Assembly (NCBI GenBank): GCA_947628305.1
Contig: CANQZG010000004.1
Span: forward strand, 147,939-211,938
Length of the DNA: 64,000 nucleotides
DNA from: an uncultured Muribaculaceae bacterium
GTDB lineage: Bacteria; Bacteroidota; Bacteroidia; Bacteroidales; Muribaculaceae
Direction: 5' to 3'
Shown here one piece after another: positions 26,518 through 35,143 of the stretch. Positions within the stretch are counted from its first letter, which is position 1; each line of letters starts with the position of its first letter. The notes under the pieces are model-generated. The model ran no database searches and was not told the DNA's origin. It saw nothing but the letters and a program-made list of their open reading frames with translations. The translations under genes were made by a program, and so were the position numbers.

Positions 26518-27483
26518 TTATTCGTCCTTGACGAGGTTGAATTTTGCCGAGATTTCGCGCTGTTCGATTGCCTGACGTAGGTTGAAGCGTTTTTTCTGTG
26601 TGAGATAACCGGTTTTTTCACATGTAATCTCGATTTGAACATTGCCCGAGTTCTCGAATGTCAGACCGCGTATGTCGAAACTTTCGGTTGTCTCGTAGGG
26701 CGTTGTCCCGACGTAGGTCGAGTTGGTGTTCTTCACGCTCGGGGTGGACGATACCACGCGCCATGACACATCGGCACCCTGCGGGGCGGAGATTATGTAC
26801 CAGCGGATGATTGTGCTTTCGAGGGCGGTGTCGCCTGCTCCTTTTACCTTACGGGTGTTTTCAAGGTCGGCGGTCTCATGTTTTGTCAGTTGGTCGGCAA
26901 TCGTCTGCCAGTTGATTTTAGATAACGCTTGGTTCAGTGCGCCGTTCAGTGTCGCCGCGATTGTCTCGGTGGCCGATTGGGGGATGTATCGGGCATTAAC
27001 AGTTGTCCGGCCGATACATGTCCGGCGACCCGGCTCTAACAGTTCGTAATCAAGGACAGCCACCGCACGGGTGGATGTGTTACCGCGCATCACGCGGAAC
27101 TCTCGGACGTTGACAGCGAGTATACGGTCGGTCGAATAGTCGTTGCCGACACGGAATCCGAGGGCTGTGACATATTGGTTAAAGGCGTCACGTAGATAGT
27201 CGGCGGGATTGGGGGAGATTGCATATTCCTTTGGGAGAATCATCCTGTCCTTTCCTGTCACCTCTGAATCGTCAACAATGGCGTTTGTCGGGAAAGAGGT
27301 CGTGAGTTGGATGTTCAGGCCGTAGGTTGTTCCACTGTATCGGGAAAGTCCTGTAGGCAGGTTGTAATAAAGTTCTACGGGAAGTGACTTTATGACGGTG
27401 AGACCTCTTGAAAAGGAGCAGGATGAACAAAGGAGCACGCATAAAAGTGATGCTAAGATTGATAAGTGTTTTATGGTTTTCAT
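26518..27483 (-). CDS. Lipoprotein of unknown function with PEGA-like end
   Basis: A signal peptide with lipobox LCSSC (cysteine near residue 22) makes this an anchored envelope protein of 321 residues. Residues ~95-200 (DYLRDAFNQYVTALGFRVGN; ILAVNVREFRVM; AVAVLDYELLEPGRRT) resemble the N-terminal part of YajG/ABC-auxiliary-type lipoproteins. The C-terminal ~100 residues (ISAPQGADVSW, VGTTPYETTESFDI, ITCEKTGYLTQKKRF) look like a PEGA-type surface repeat. The second gene of a pair: its start lies 2 bp past the stop of the lipoprotein at 27486. No specific role can be given. Confidence 0.65.
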   Translation of the reverse strand: MKTIKHLSILASLLCVLLCSSCSFSRGLTVIKSLPVELYYNLPTGLSRYSGTTYGLNIQLTTSFPTNAIVDDSEVTGKDRMILPKEYAISPNPADYLRDAFNQYVTALGFRVGNDYSTDRILAVNVREFRVMRGNTSTRAVAVLDYELLEPGRRTCIGRTTVNARYIPQSATETIAATLNGALNQALSKINWQTIADQLTKHETADLENTRKVKGAGDTALESTIIRWYIISAPQGADVSWRVVSSTPSVKNTNSTYVGTTPYETTESFDIRGLTFENSGNVQIEITCEKTGYLTQKKRFNLRQAIEQREISAKFNLVKDE

Positions 27484-27485
27484 TG

Positions 27486-28022
27486 TCAGTCAGCTTTTAT
27501 TTTGATTAATTTTGCTTTTACTGTAGTGGTGTAGGTTATGGTTGAGCCTGTGCCGTCGGTGGTGGTTGTGGTGATAGGTTCTATGACACCATCGGCATTG
27601 TAATCGCGTGCGGCGGTGATTATGCGGGAAATCGCTACGCGGCGTGCAAATTCCCCTCCGTCAGGTACTTCATTGTCGCTTTTGTTATATTCGTTCTCGA
27701 AGTATCCGAGAGTGGCGACACCGCTGAACTTGTCCAGTCGCCAACAGTTTTGGTTGAATGAAAACTGGTAGCGGAATGTACCGTCGGTATCGTTTATTGT
27801 TATTTGTGAGCCTGAGTATTTTACTTGTACACTGGCTGTCTCCTGGATTGTATTGATGATGTTGAACTGGTCGCGTTTAAGGTTGAGCTGTCCGAACGGT
27901 ATGCTTTCGACAGTGCTGACGGCATGAGGCACTACCAGGCTTTTTGCGCCACCGCATGAACTAAGCGTCAAACCGGCTGTAATACATAGTGTTATTAAAG
28001 ACAGACATTTCTTGGGTTTCAT
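27486..28022 (-). CDS. Lipoprotein of unknown function
   Basis: 178 residues with a lipoprotein signal peptide (MKPKKCLSLITLCITAGLTL, lipobox LSSC). The body has beta-strand character (QVKYSGSQITINDTDGTFRY) and a conserved-looking RRVAISRIITAARDYNADGV, ending in a Thr-rich strand and Lys-rich tail. I do not recognise the family. It precedes the lipoprotein at 26518 by 2 bp, and the two probably act together in the envelope. Confidence 0.7.
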   Translation of the reverse strand: MKPKKCLSLITLCITAGLTLSSCGGAKSLVVPHAVSTVESIPFGQLNLKRDQFNIINTIQETASVQVKYSGSQITINDTDGTFRYQFSFNQNCWRLDKFSGVATLGYFENEYNKSDNEVPDGGEFARRVAISRIITAARDYNADGVIEPITTTTTDGTGSTITYTTTVKAKLIKIKAD

Positions 28023-28117
28023 AATTCAGATGATTTTTATTGATTGGTTTTATATGCCTGCGAGTCCTGCGGTGCGTTGTCATAATGATGCGGAGGTGGA
28101 CAAAAAAGCGTGGACTC

Positions 28118-28125
28118 TAACTTTG
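28118..28125 (+). promoter_or_regulatory. -7 box of the structured RNA
   Basis: TAACTTTG fits TAnnTTTG exactly and ends two bases before the first stem of the folded RNA at 28128. No TTTG is seen at -33. Confidence 0.55.
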
Positions 28126-28127
28126 TC

Positions 28128-28268
28128 TGTTTCTGAGGCATCGCCAAACGCCGTGCAACCAAACAAGTAAAAGCCCACGTGATACACGTGAGCATTAACT
28201 TCTACTCTTGGTTGCTTCTTAGAATTGGCGATTTTCAGAAACAAGAATAAAGCTAACGCTTTTATTTA
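28128..28268 (+). ncRNA. Structured small RNA, 6S-like architecture
   Basis: About 135 nt that fold almost end to end on themselves. Stems: TGTTTCTGA (28128-28136) with TCAGAAACA (28235-28243); TCGCCAA (28141-28147) with TTGGCGA (28225-28231); GCAACCAA (28155-28162) with TTGGTTGC (28208-28215); and an apical CACGTG-ATA-CACGTG (28176-28190). A 7x9-nt internal bubble separates the second and third stems. It has its own -7 box and ends in AAAGC-TAAC-GCTTT plus Ts (28249-28264). A long rod with a central bubble is the shape of 6S RNA, and a Bacteroidales-specific RNA family with its own promoter and terminator is known (Bacteroidales-1); identity with either is not established. It fills most of the 376-bp gap at 28023-28398. 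Confidence 0.7.
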
Positions 28269-28398
28269 AAGTTTAGATATGTCCTTTTTAAGATGTCTAT
28301 TTCATTGGCAGATTTGATTTTATTGTTTCCCGCAAAGGTAATATATTTTTGTGAATCCGCAAATTCATGATAGGTGCTCTCGGTGGTAATATGAGGTG

Positions 28399-29790
28399 TC
28401 AGGCGTCGTCGCGGATTATGTGGAGGTGGCGGGTGGCGCGTGTCACGGCGGTGTAGAGCCAGCGGTAGAAGTCGAGGTTCTGTGCCTCGGGGGCGATTCC
28501 TGTCATGTCGATGAACACTTCGCCCCATTGGCCGCCCTGGGCTTTGTGGCAGGTGACGGAGTAGGCGTATTTGACCTGTAGGGCGTTGACGTAGGGGTCG
28601 GACTTGAGGGCGCGGAAGCGTGCGGTGTCCGATGTCTCGGGTTTGAAAATCTCGGGGTCGGAGTAACGTTGACGGTGTAGTTCGGCAAATTCGGCCATAG
28701 GTAGCGTAGGAGTGTCTGACGCGAGTGTGTCGAGGATGATTTTGCAGTCAAGTTCAATGTCACGGTCGGGCAGGTGCAGCCTGACATCGGCAAACCGATG
28801 ACCGTAACGGGTCTCGGTGCAGTAGACCTTCTCGACCAGGGCGATATCGCCGTTGGCGATGAAATCGAGTTCCTTGACACCTGAGCTCCAGGAATAGTTG
28901 TTTTTAGCTACAAGCAATCGTTCACCATGGTCGAGTTCCACGTCGCGGTCGAGAATCATGGTGCGTACACCTTGGTTGAACGATGCCGCGCGACGGTTGG
29001 AACGTGTGATGATTATGGTGTCGTCTATGCCGCTTCGGGCGTAGGCATCAGAAACGGCATCGGCGATGTCGGCGGGGGCGACGAGCGAGATGTCGTCGAA
29101 GCCGTTTATATGGATTTTGGCTTCGGGTAACGGGTCAAGCAGCATTGCACGGCGTAACCATGTGGCGTTGCGCAGTATGCCGGAACGGGCGTTCTGACGT
29201 ACTGTGTCGGTGAGTACGGCGCGGGATACCCGCAGATTGTATTTTTTCAGTGTGGCGACATCCATCGCGGGCGACTTGTCGCTCCCGACGGGGGGGAGTT
29301 GAGCTGTGTCGCCGAGCATGATGAGGCGGCATCCTGTACCGGAAAAAACATATTGTAGTAGGTCGTCAAGCAGATTGGTGCATGATGTGGTGTCCTCGTT
29401 GCCTATCATCGACGCCTCGTCCACGATGAAAACGGCGTTGGAAAGATTATTGATGTTGATGCTGGTGGTCTCGCCCGACAGGGTGGTGCGGTAGATACGG
29501 CGGTGAATTGTCGATGCGGGATGTCCCGCGAATGCTCCGAACACTTTGGCGGCGCGTCCGGTTGGCGCGAGCAAGACAACTGGGACGCGGAATGCTTTCA
29601 ATGCTTTGACCAATGCGCCGGTGAGGGATGATTTGCCCGTGCCGGCATATCCGTTGACAAGGAAAACCGAATCGTCCGGGAGGGGCGATGTGCAGAACCG
29701 CGCCAATGCCCCGATGAGCAGCGATTGCTGTTCGTTGGGCGAATAGGGCAGTTGCCCAATTATTTCGGAATGGAGTCGGTCGGTTGTCAT
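28399..29790 (-). CDS. RecD-like ATP-dependent DNA helicase
   Basis: Superfamily 1B helicase. Walker A is NGYAGTGKSS near residues 46-56, Walker B is FIVDEASMIGNED, then RLIMLGDTAQLPPVGSDKSP. The C-terminal UvrD_C_2 part has AYSVTCHKAQGGQWGEVFID and YTAVTRATRHLHII. The 464-residue length fits the small RecD/Dda-like group rather than RecD2. I start at the ATG at 29790; the frame runs on upstream but only through a family A repeat. It probably helps in DNA repair or recombination. Confidence 0.9.
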   Translation of the reverse strand: MTTDRLHSEIIGQLPYSPNEQQSLLIGALARFCTSPLPDDSVFLVNGYAGTGKSSLTGALVKALKAFRVPVVLLAPTGRAAKVFGAFAGHPASTIHRRIYRTTLSGETTSININNLSNAVFIVDEASMIGNEDTTSCTNLLDDLLQYVFSGTGCRLIMLGDTAQLPPVGSDKSPAMDVATLKKYNLRVSRAVLTDTVRQNARSGILRNATWLRRAMLLDPLPEAKIHINGFDDISLVAPADIADAVSDAYARSGIDDTIIITRSNRRAASFNQGVRTMILDRDVELDHGERLLVAKNNYSWSSGVKELDFIANGDIALVEKVYCTETRYGHRFADVRLHLPDRDIELDCKIILDTLASDTPTLPMAEFAELHRQRYSDPEIFKPETSDTARFRALKSDPYVNALQVKYAYSVTCHKAQGGQWGEVFIDMTGIAPEAQNLDFYRWLYTAVTRATRHLHIIRDDA

Positions 29791-29834
29791 TTGGTTTATA
29801 TAAAAGCAAACAGTGGCTTTTTTGTGCTTAGTGT

Positions 29835-29947
29835 GAAATCGTAGGGACGCGCCAACGTGCGCGTCCTGGAATCGCATACGTTAATAAGCTGTTTGTGATG
29901 TGATGGACGCGCTCGTTGGCGCGTCCCTACGATGTTGTTATGCGAAA
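29835..29947. repeat. Family A palindromic element, copy 3
   Basis: Left hairpin GGACGCGC-CAACGT-GCGCGTCC and right hairpin GGACGCGC-TCGTTG-GCGCGTCC, with flanks GAAATCGTAGG and CCTACGATG. The distal GGGTGTTGCAAAATT ends are not recognisable. It lies between the helicase start and tRNA-Asp. Confidence 0.8.
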
Positions 29948-30016
29948 TGTATTAATAAAAAAGAATGAGTAACGTAATCCGAAGATTAACAATTACTCAT
30001 TCTCCTCTCTCCTCTG

Positions 30017-30090
30017 CGGTATGGACGGGACTCGAACCCGCGACCCCCTGCGTGACAGGCAGGTATTCTAACCAGCTGAACTACCACACC
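30017..30090 (-). tRNA. tRNA-Asp (GTC)
   Basis: Read on the minus strand: acceptor GGTGTGG with CCATACC and discriminator G, D-arm TAGTTCAGCTGGTTAGAATA, anticodon arm CTGCCTGTCACGCAG with GTC anticodon, T-arm CGGGTTCGAGTCCCG. The CCA end is not encoded. A perfect promoter lies just upstream. Confidence 0.97.
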
Positions 30091-30130
30091 ATTTTGTTGA
30101 GGCAATTGGCTTGTGGCTCATTTGCGAGTG

Positions 30131-30162
30131 CAAAGTTAATGCACGTTTTTCAATCCTGCAAA
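30131..30162 (-). promoter_or_regulatory. tRNA-Asp promoter
   Basis: On the minus strand, TTTG (30159-30162), 20 bp, then TAACTTTG (30131-30138), continuing GCACTCGC. The start point would be about 35 nt before the mature tRNA. The same GCACTCGC follows the promoter at the right edge of the window. Confidence 0.8.
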
Positions 30163-30294
30163 TTTTTCGCAAACTTTTTTTCAAAAAGGTCGATTAAAAA
30201 CAGTGAGGGTTAAATAATATTAAAAGGAGGGCTTTCCATTAGATAAAATTTACCATCTAAATGTCTTTAATACCTAAGCGATTGAAATATGATG

Positions 30295-30440
30295 ATACTG
30301 CAAAATTGGTGTTTTGTGCAAAATCGTAGGGACGGGGCGTGTCCCCGTCCGATAAGAACAATTGATTTATAGCGATTTATGACGGCGGACACGACACATC
30401 GTGTCCCTACGATTTCAATTTTGTGAATTCTACAACACGC
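30295..30440. repeat. Family A palindromic element, copy 4 (divergent arms)
   Basis: It has the family frame (ACTGCAAAATT at the left, AAATCGTAGG and CCCTACGATTT flanks) but both stems are different: GGACGGGG-CGTGT-CCCCGTCC and GGACACGA-CAC-ATCGTGTCC. Arms have changed on both sides and pairing is kept. It occupies the gap between tRNA-Asp and the gene at 30491. Confidence 0.7.
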
Positions 30441-30490
30441 TAATAATCAGTGTAAAAGTAACAGTATAAACACTTATTATAAAAATTATC

Positions 30491-31066
30491 ATGAGAAGGA
30501 TAGTGTTTGTTATAGTTTGTCTTATTGCCGGGGTTATCGGATGTTATTCTCAGCAAAACAATTCGGAATGGGCCGCGATGATAGGGGCGAGGTGGAATGG
30601 AAATTCATCCGCTGATGTGTGGGGAGTCGAAGCCGGGGGTGGATATCAAAAATTCTTGTTCAAAGGTCTTTTTCTCAATCCGCAGGGATTGGTGTACCTG
30701 AATCATTGGGATGACGGGGTGAAAAAGACCACTTTAGGCGTAAATTTAAGAACTGATTTTGGTTATCGTCTCCCAACAACTGTCGGTTTTGAAGTTTTTA
30801 CAGGACCAGACTTTGACGTTAATTTTAAACGTGCGACAATGGCGCACGAATATCCTGACAAGGATTATGTGAGCGGTGATAATGAGGAAGGTTCTTATCC
30901 TTATACCCCCGTTGCCATTTTGAGATGGCGACTGGGTGTAGGGGTCAACTTGGGGGCGTTCTCAATCAAGGGAGCATACGCCCTCGGTGTCAGTCACGGC
31001 ATCAAAAACAGTTCGCGACAGTTGAATCTTTTTGAAGTTTCGCTGGGTTACCGTTTAGGACGGTGA
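30491..31066 (+). CDS. Predicted outer-membrane beta-barrel protein
   Basis: 191 residues with a signal peptide (MRRIVFVIVCLIAGVIGCYS) and alternating amphipathic strands (GGYQKFLFKGLFLNPQGLVY; LRWRLGVGVNLGAFSIKGAY), ending FEVSLGYRLGR with an aromatic/hydrophobic pattern near the C-terminus. The form is that of a small barrel of eight or so strands; the family is unassigned. It stands alone between repeats, with no neighbour hinting at function. Confidence 0.65.
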   Translation: MRRIVFVIVCLIAGVIGCYSQQNNSEWAAMIGARWNGNSSADVWGVEAGGGYQKFLFKGLFLNPQGLVYLNHWDDGVKKTTLGVNLRTDFGYRLPTTVGFEVFTGPDFDVNFKRATMAHEYPDKDYVSGDNEEGSYPYTPVAILRWRLGVGVNLGAFSIKGAYALGVSHGIKNSSRQLNLFEVSLGYRLGR

Positions 31067-31097
31067 TTGTATGAAAGGTGATTGTATGAAATAGGTA

Positions 31098-31241
31098 GGA
31101 GGGTGTTGCAGAACCTGGGTAGGGTGCTGCTACTGCAGCACCGCATGTCGGGAATTATCGTTGATTCTCAACGTGTTGCGGTGTGACCATGGCCACACCT
31201 TACCTGATTCCGGGCAATTTTTCGGAGTTTTGCAACACCTT
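31098..31241. repeat. Family C palindromic element
   Basis: Ends are GGAGGGTGTTGCAGAACC and GGAGTTTTGCAACACCTT, the same outer ends as family A, but the inside differs: hairpins GGTGCTGC-TACT-GCAGCACC and GGTGTGACCATGGCCACACC. So different hairpins can occupy the same frame. Confidence 0.7.
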
Positions 31242-31261
31242 CCTCGAAGTGGTAAATTTTA

Positions 31262-31333
31262 AATTATTTGCAATAAAGGACGCGCACGTTGGCGCGTCCC
31301 TACGATGTTGTTTTTGAGTTTTGCAACAAACTC
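31262..31333. repeat. Half family A element next to ftsZ
   Basis: A single hairpin GGACGCGC-ACGTTG-GCGCGTCC with the CCTACGATG flank and a GAGTTTTGCAACA end. It follows directly on the family C element at 31098, forming a composite, and stops 18 bp from the ftsZ stop codon. Confidence 0.75.
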
Positions 31334-31351
31334 CGTTATTTGTAAACCGTT

Positions 31352-32716
31352 TCAGTCGAAGTTGATTTCGTTTGACATGCGGGGAGTGGGGTTCTGGTCG
31401 TCGATGCGGCGGTTGGATGAGCCGTTGTTGCGAATGGAATCCACCACTTTTTTGTCGCGGTTGTAGGCGGGCGATTTCTCAAGGGTCTCGGTGAGCATGT
31501 CATCATCGAGCTGGTTGGGTGCGAGGATGATGTATCGCTGGCGGTTGCCGGCCATCTCCTCGACTTTCTCGGTGCCGTATTCCTGTTTTATGCGGTCGTC
31601 ATCAGGTTCGGTCTTGGGTGTGACAGGCTTGCGGTTTTCAGGTTTGGAAGTCCGTTCGCCGCCGAAGATTATGCCACGGCGTCCCCCAGGTTGCGCCCCC
31701 GATTGTATTTCTTCCTCCTCCTCGCGGATTGTGACATCGAATCCGGCGGCGAGAATAGTGATTTTGACCTTGTTCCCGAGGCTCTCGTCGAATCCTACGC
31801 CCCATATCACATCTACCCCTTTGTCGATGTCACTGACAAATTTGGTCAACTCGTTTGACTCCGACATTACAAACTCGTCCTCGGCGTCACGTGAGAAATA
31901 TAGGTTGAACAGCAATTTCTTTGAACCGAGTATGTCGCGGTTTTTCAATAACGGGGAGTTCAGGGCATCCTCGATGGCCTTGGTTACACGGTGCTCTCCC
32001 TCGCCGTAGCCGGTCGAGATGATTGCTGCCCCGCCGTCGCGCAACGTGGTGTCCACGTCGTTGAAGTCAAGGTTGATGTGCCCCTCACATGTAATCAGCT
32101 CTGAAATCGAGCGAGCGGCTGTCGAAAGCGTGTCATCGGCCTTTGAGAAGGCGTTGACAAAATTGCAATCGCCGTATATTTCGTTCAGACGCTCGTTGTT
32201 GATGACGAGCAGTGCATCGACATACTTCGCCATCTCGTCGGCACCTGCCAAGGCCTTGATGATTTTTTTCTGTCCTTCAAACAGGAACGGGATTGTGACA
32301 ATACCGATTGTGAGCAACCCGCGTTCCTTGGCGATACGTGCCACGACCGGTCCGGCGCCTGTGCCTGTGCCGCCACCCATTCCGGCGGTGATGAACACCA
32401 TTTTGGTCTCGTCGTCAAATAACTGTGAAATCTGGTCGGCCGAGTCCTCGGCATACTGTCGCGCGATTTCAGGTTTGTTGCCGGCTCCGAGGCCCGGGCC
32501 AATCTGCAATGTCTTTGCGACCTGGGAGCGTTTGAGTGCCTGTCGGTCGGTATTGATATTGACAAACGAAACATTCTTTATGCCCTGTTTGAACATGTGG
32601 TCTACGGCGTTGTTGCCACCGCCGCCCACGCCTACGGCCTTGATTATGATTTCGTCACGGTCGTTTGAAACGAAGTCAGATGTATCTGCGATATTGTCGT
32701 TGAAATTCTTATCCAT
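31352..32716 (-). CDS. ftsZ: Cell division protein FtsZ
   Basis: Tubulin-like GTPase that forms the Z ring. GGGGNNAVDHM near residues 32-42 and the tubulin signature GGGTGTGAGPVVA near 116-128 bind GTP; the T7 loop LDFNDVDTTLRDGG activates hydrolysis. After the GTPase fold (~residue 340) there is a long charged linker of ~90 residues and a short conserved end (PTPRMSNEINFD). It is the last gene of the division cluster, 38 bp after ftsA, with a composite palindrome past its stop. Confidence 0.98.
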   Translation of the reverse strand: MDKNFNDNIADTSDFVSNDRDEIIIKAVGVGGGGNNAVDHMFKQGIKNVSFVNINTDRQALKRSQVAKTLQIGPGLGAGNKPEIARQYAEDSADQISQLFDDETKMVFITAGMGGGTGTGAGPVVARIAKERGLLTIGIVTIPFLFEGQKKIIKALAGADEMAKYVDALLVINNERLNEIYGDCNFVNAFSKADDTLSTAARSISELITCEGHINLDFNDVDTTLRDGGAAIISTGYGEGEHRVTKAIEDALNSPLLKNRDILGSKKLLFNLYFSRDAEDEFVMSESNELTKFVSDIDKGVDVIWGVGFDESLGNKVKITILAAGFDVTIREEEEEIQSGAQPGGRRGIIFGGERTSKPENRKPVTPKTEPDDDRIKQEYGTEKVEEMAGNRQRYIILAPNQLDDDMLTETLEKSPAYNRDKKVVDSIRNNGSSNRRIDDQNPTPRMSNEINFD

Positions 32717-32754
32717 GTCTGTTCGGTGTTAAGTGCCTGGTTTTTAAACGGCTT

Positions 32755-34140
32755 TTAGTCAAGGTCATCGTTGTCATCGTCATCGGTCTCGGTCAATATC
32801 TGAGTGACGCGGTTTTTCATTTTGTCGATGGCACGTGTGAATATTCCGGGGCGGGAAGGTCTCCTGGGTTTCTCCCTGATTTCATCATCCTCGTCATCGA
32901 TATCCATGTCATCATCCTCGTCAACCCCGAAATCGTCATCGTCGTCATTGCTGTTATCGGGTTGTGTCTCTGCTTTAGGGGTGTCATCTTCCTTGGGTAT
33001 GACCGCGATTGTGCATGCCCGCATCATGGGGTCGAGTGTCGCGGCATAAAGAACCGAGATTACATCCACGGCCTCGGCGGTGTGGATGCGTGGGTCGCCT
33101 ATGCGAATCATCACCACCGGCATGCCTGCGCGTACCTTCATTTTTGTGAACGCTTCAAGACGGGAGTTGAACCCGCGCAACTTTGCGCCGTTGCCCACGA
33201 CTATTATCCCGGCGGGTAGCTGGCGGCCGGTGAAGCCGGCATATTTGATTTGTTCGTTGATATTGGCGATGATTTCGCCGGCGCGGGCTGTCACATAGTT
33301 GTTGATTTCAGTATAGTCGATTCCATCGGGTGTGAATGTAGTCGTATTGGCTGGGTCGGCGTTGCCTCCGGCAAGTTTCAGCTGCTCGGCGCGTTCCTCG
33401 AGATGGTTCAATGAGGTGATGTCGCGGGTGATGTTTCTTGAACCGAGGGGGAGCGTCGCGAGGTATTGCAATGCGCCGTTCTTGTAGATTGACACTGTGG
33501 TTGTTTCTGCGCCGAAGTCAACGAGCATGCAGCCTAAGCGTTTCTCGTCACTGGAAAGGACGAGGTCGGCCTGGGCGAGTTGTCGGACGATATACCCGTT
33601 CACGTTCAGGTGCAGCTTCTCGGATAGGACCTGGTTCAGGTTGCGCTTGATTTGTGAACGGCAGGTAATAAGGTTCAATGTCGCCTGGATGCTGCGCCCG
33701 TAAGTCCCCACGGGGCGAGCGACCACAGAGCGGTCTATGCGGTATTCCCTCGGAGTGACGCTGATTACGTCACGTTCGTTGTAGATAGTGCCGTAAGCCT
33801 CCTCGTTGATTTGCTCCACCATTTCCTTGGTGATTTCACGCTCAAGCGGGAGTTGCCGTTCAAACTCGGCCCGTGTCGCCATGGTCGATTTCCCGCCGAC
33901 ACCCACATACACCCCTGTCACACGATGTCCCGGGATGCGGGACTCGAGTCTTGAAATGATTGCCTGTATGCGGTTGGACACTTCGGCAACATTCTGTATG
34001 CAGCCGTAACGCACGCTGTCGATGAGTTGTTCCTCCTCGACGGCCTTGACCGAGAGAGTCCCCGACGAGTCAAGTTGTCCCACGGCTCCACGGAGTTTGG
34101 AGCTTCCGATTTCAAGGGCGATGATATATTTTTGTTCCAT
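32755..34140 (-). CDS. ftsA: Cell division protein FtsA
   Basis: Actin-like protein that tethers FtsZ to the membrane. It has IIALEIGSSKLRGAVG at the start, GCMLVDFGAETTTVSIYKNG and IIVVGNGAKLRGF. The C-terminal 70 residues are unusual: an Asp/Glu-rich stretch (~400-425), a basic/Pro segment, an amphipathic helix (GIFTRAIDKMKNRVTQILTE) that should be the membrane-targeting sequence, and a further acidic tail (TDDDDNDDLD). In most FtsA proteins the amphipathic helix is at the very end. It lies between ftsQ and ftsZ. Confidence 0.97.
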   Translation of the reverse strand: MEQKYIIALEIGSSKLRGAVGQLDSSGTLSVKAVEEEQLIDSVRYGCIQNVAEVSNRIQAIISRLESRIPGHRVTGVYVGVGGKSTMATRAEFERQLPLEREITKEMVEQINEEAYGTIYNERDVISVTPREYRIDRSVVARPVGTYGRSIQATLNLITCRSQIKRNLNQVLSEKLHLNVNGYIVRQLAQADLVLSSDEKRLGCMLVDFGAETTTVSIYKNGALQYLATLPLGSRNITRDITSLNHLEERAEQLKLAGGNADPANTTTFTPDGIDYTEINNYVTARAGEIIANINEQIKYAGFTGRQLPAGIIVVGNGAKLRGFNSRLEAFTKMKVRAGMPVVMIRIGDPRIHTAEAVDVISVLYAATLDPMMRACTIAVIPKEDDTPKAETQPDNSNDDDDDFGVDEDDDMDIDDEDDEIREKPRRPSRPGIFTRAIDKMKNRVTQILTETDDDDNDDLD

Positions 34141-34158
34141 ATCGTAGGTGAAGATGAA

Positions 34159-35139
34159 TTAAGGAGTTTTCTTTTCGGGTGTGGATGATTTCTTTGGGGT
34201 CGGCGCGGTGTCGTTAGATGCCGTCGGCCTGTCGTTGACCGATGTCGGTATTTTTTTCTCCCCGTGGGCCTTGCGTCCCGGGAGTGTCTGTCCGGGGGCG
34301 ACATTGTCCCCGACGAGCATGTTGTTCATGTCCAGTTCCTCGCGCTCGTCATCGGCGGTAATCAGGTTGTTGTGCAGGGCCTTCAGCCGTCGTGTGGCGA
34401 CAATTTGTCCGCCCCATTTTACCGATACAGTGTCGTAGTACTGCCACCCTTTCACCGGGAAAATCTTTTTATAGAATGTTGACAGGCGTGTGAACTTGCT
34501 CTCGAAGTCGACCGGCTCGCCGATGTTTATGACATGACCGCGTATCATGGGAATGAGTATGATGTCGGTCGGGGAGTCGACTTTTATCATTGTGACAAGA
34601 TTGTTCAATGTCGAGTCGGCTGTGAGGTAGTCGATTAGAGGAAGCACCGATGCAGCGGTGAACACAGTGTCGGTGTCGGGGAAGTGACCGCTGATTACCG
34701 GGACGTTGATATGATAACGTGCGTCGGCCGACATGTGTTTGCCGTCCTTGTTGATATAGTAGGATTTTCCGCCGTCAAATACCCGGGCGACCGGAATCAT
34801 TGGGTCGACCTCGATTTTGACGGTGCCATCGCTCATTTTTAGGACGCGTGCACGCTCGATGCGGTCATTTTCCATGAGTCTGCGCTCGATTTCGTCGGTG
34901 TTGATGTCGGCTATGCGTGAGCGCATGGCGTTGTCGTAGACTGAACCGAGGTCACGTTTTATTTCATCGGAGGTCACGAAGCGGCGAGACAGCGAGTCGT
35001 TGACTTCGATGACGATGCCGCGGCATTTTTCGTTGGCGCTTACGCGCCCGGTCATGACGAGTGCGGTCACCAGATAGGCGACCAGGGCCAGGGACATGAA
35101 CGCCCTGATATATCGGTGCACTCGCGATGTTTTTTTCAT
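34159..35139 (-). CDS. ftsQ: Cell division protein FtsQ
   Basis: Bitopic division protein that links the cytoplasmic ring to the septal synthases. Basic N-terminus (MKKTSRVHRYIR), one membrane helix (AFMSLALVAYLVTALVM), then a POTRA-like region (GIVIEVNDSLSRRFVTSDEI) and a beta domain. A charged, Pro/Lys-rich tail of ~50 residues ends the protein. I chose the ATG at 35139, four bases past the murC stop; the longer frame would overlap murC without adding a domain. Confidence 0.9.
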   Translation of the reverse strand: MKKTSRVHRYIRAFMSLALVAYLVTALVMTGRVSANEKCRGIVIEVNDSLSRRFVTSDEIKRDLGSVYDNAMRSRIADINTDEIERRLMENDRIERARVLKMSDGTVKIEVDPMIPVARVFDGGKSYYINKDGKHMSADARYHINVPVISGHFPDTDTVFTAASVLPLIDYLTADSTLNNLVTMIKVDSPTDIILIPMIRGHVINIGEPVDFESKFTRLSTFYKKIFPVKGWQYYDTVSVKWGGQIVATRRLKALHNNLITADDEREELDMNNMLVGDNVAPGQTLPGRKAHGEKKIPTSVNDRPTASNDTAPTPKKSSTPEKKTP

Positions 35140-35143
35140 TACT

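Noticed and set aside
28399..29877. Longer start for the helicase at 29877
   Set aside because: The extra 29 codons run through the spacer and a family A repeat; the ATG at 29790 begins the helicase-like sequence.
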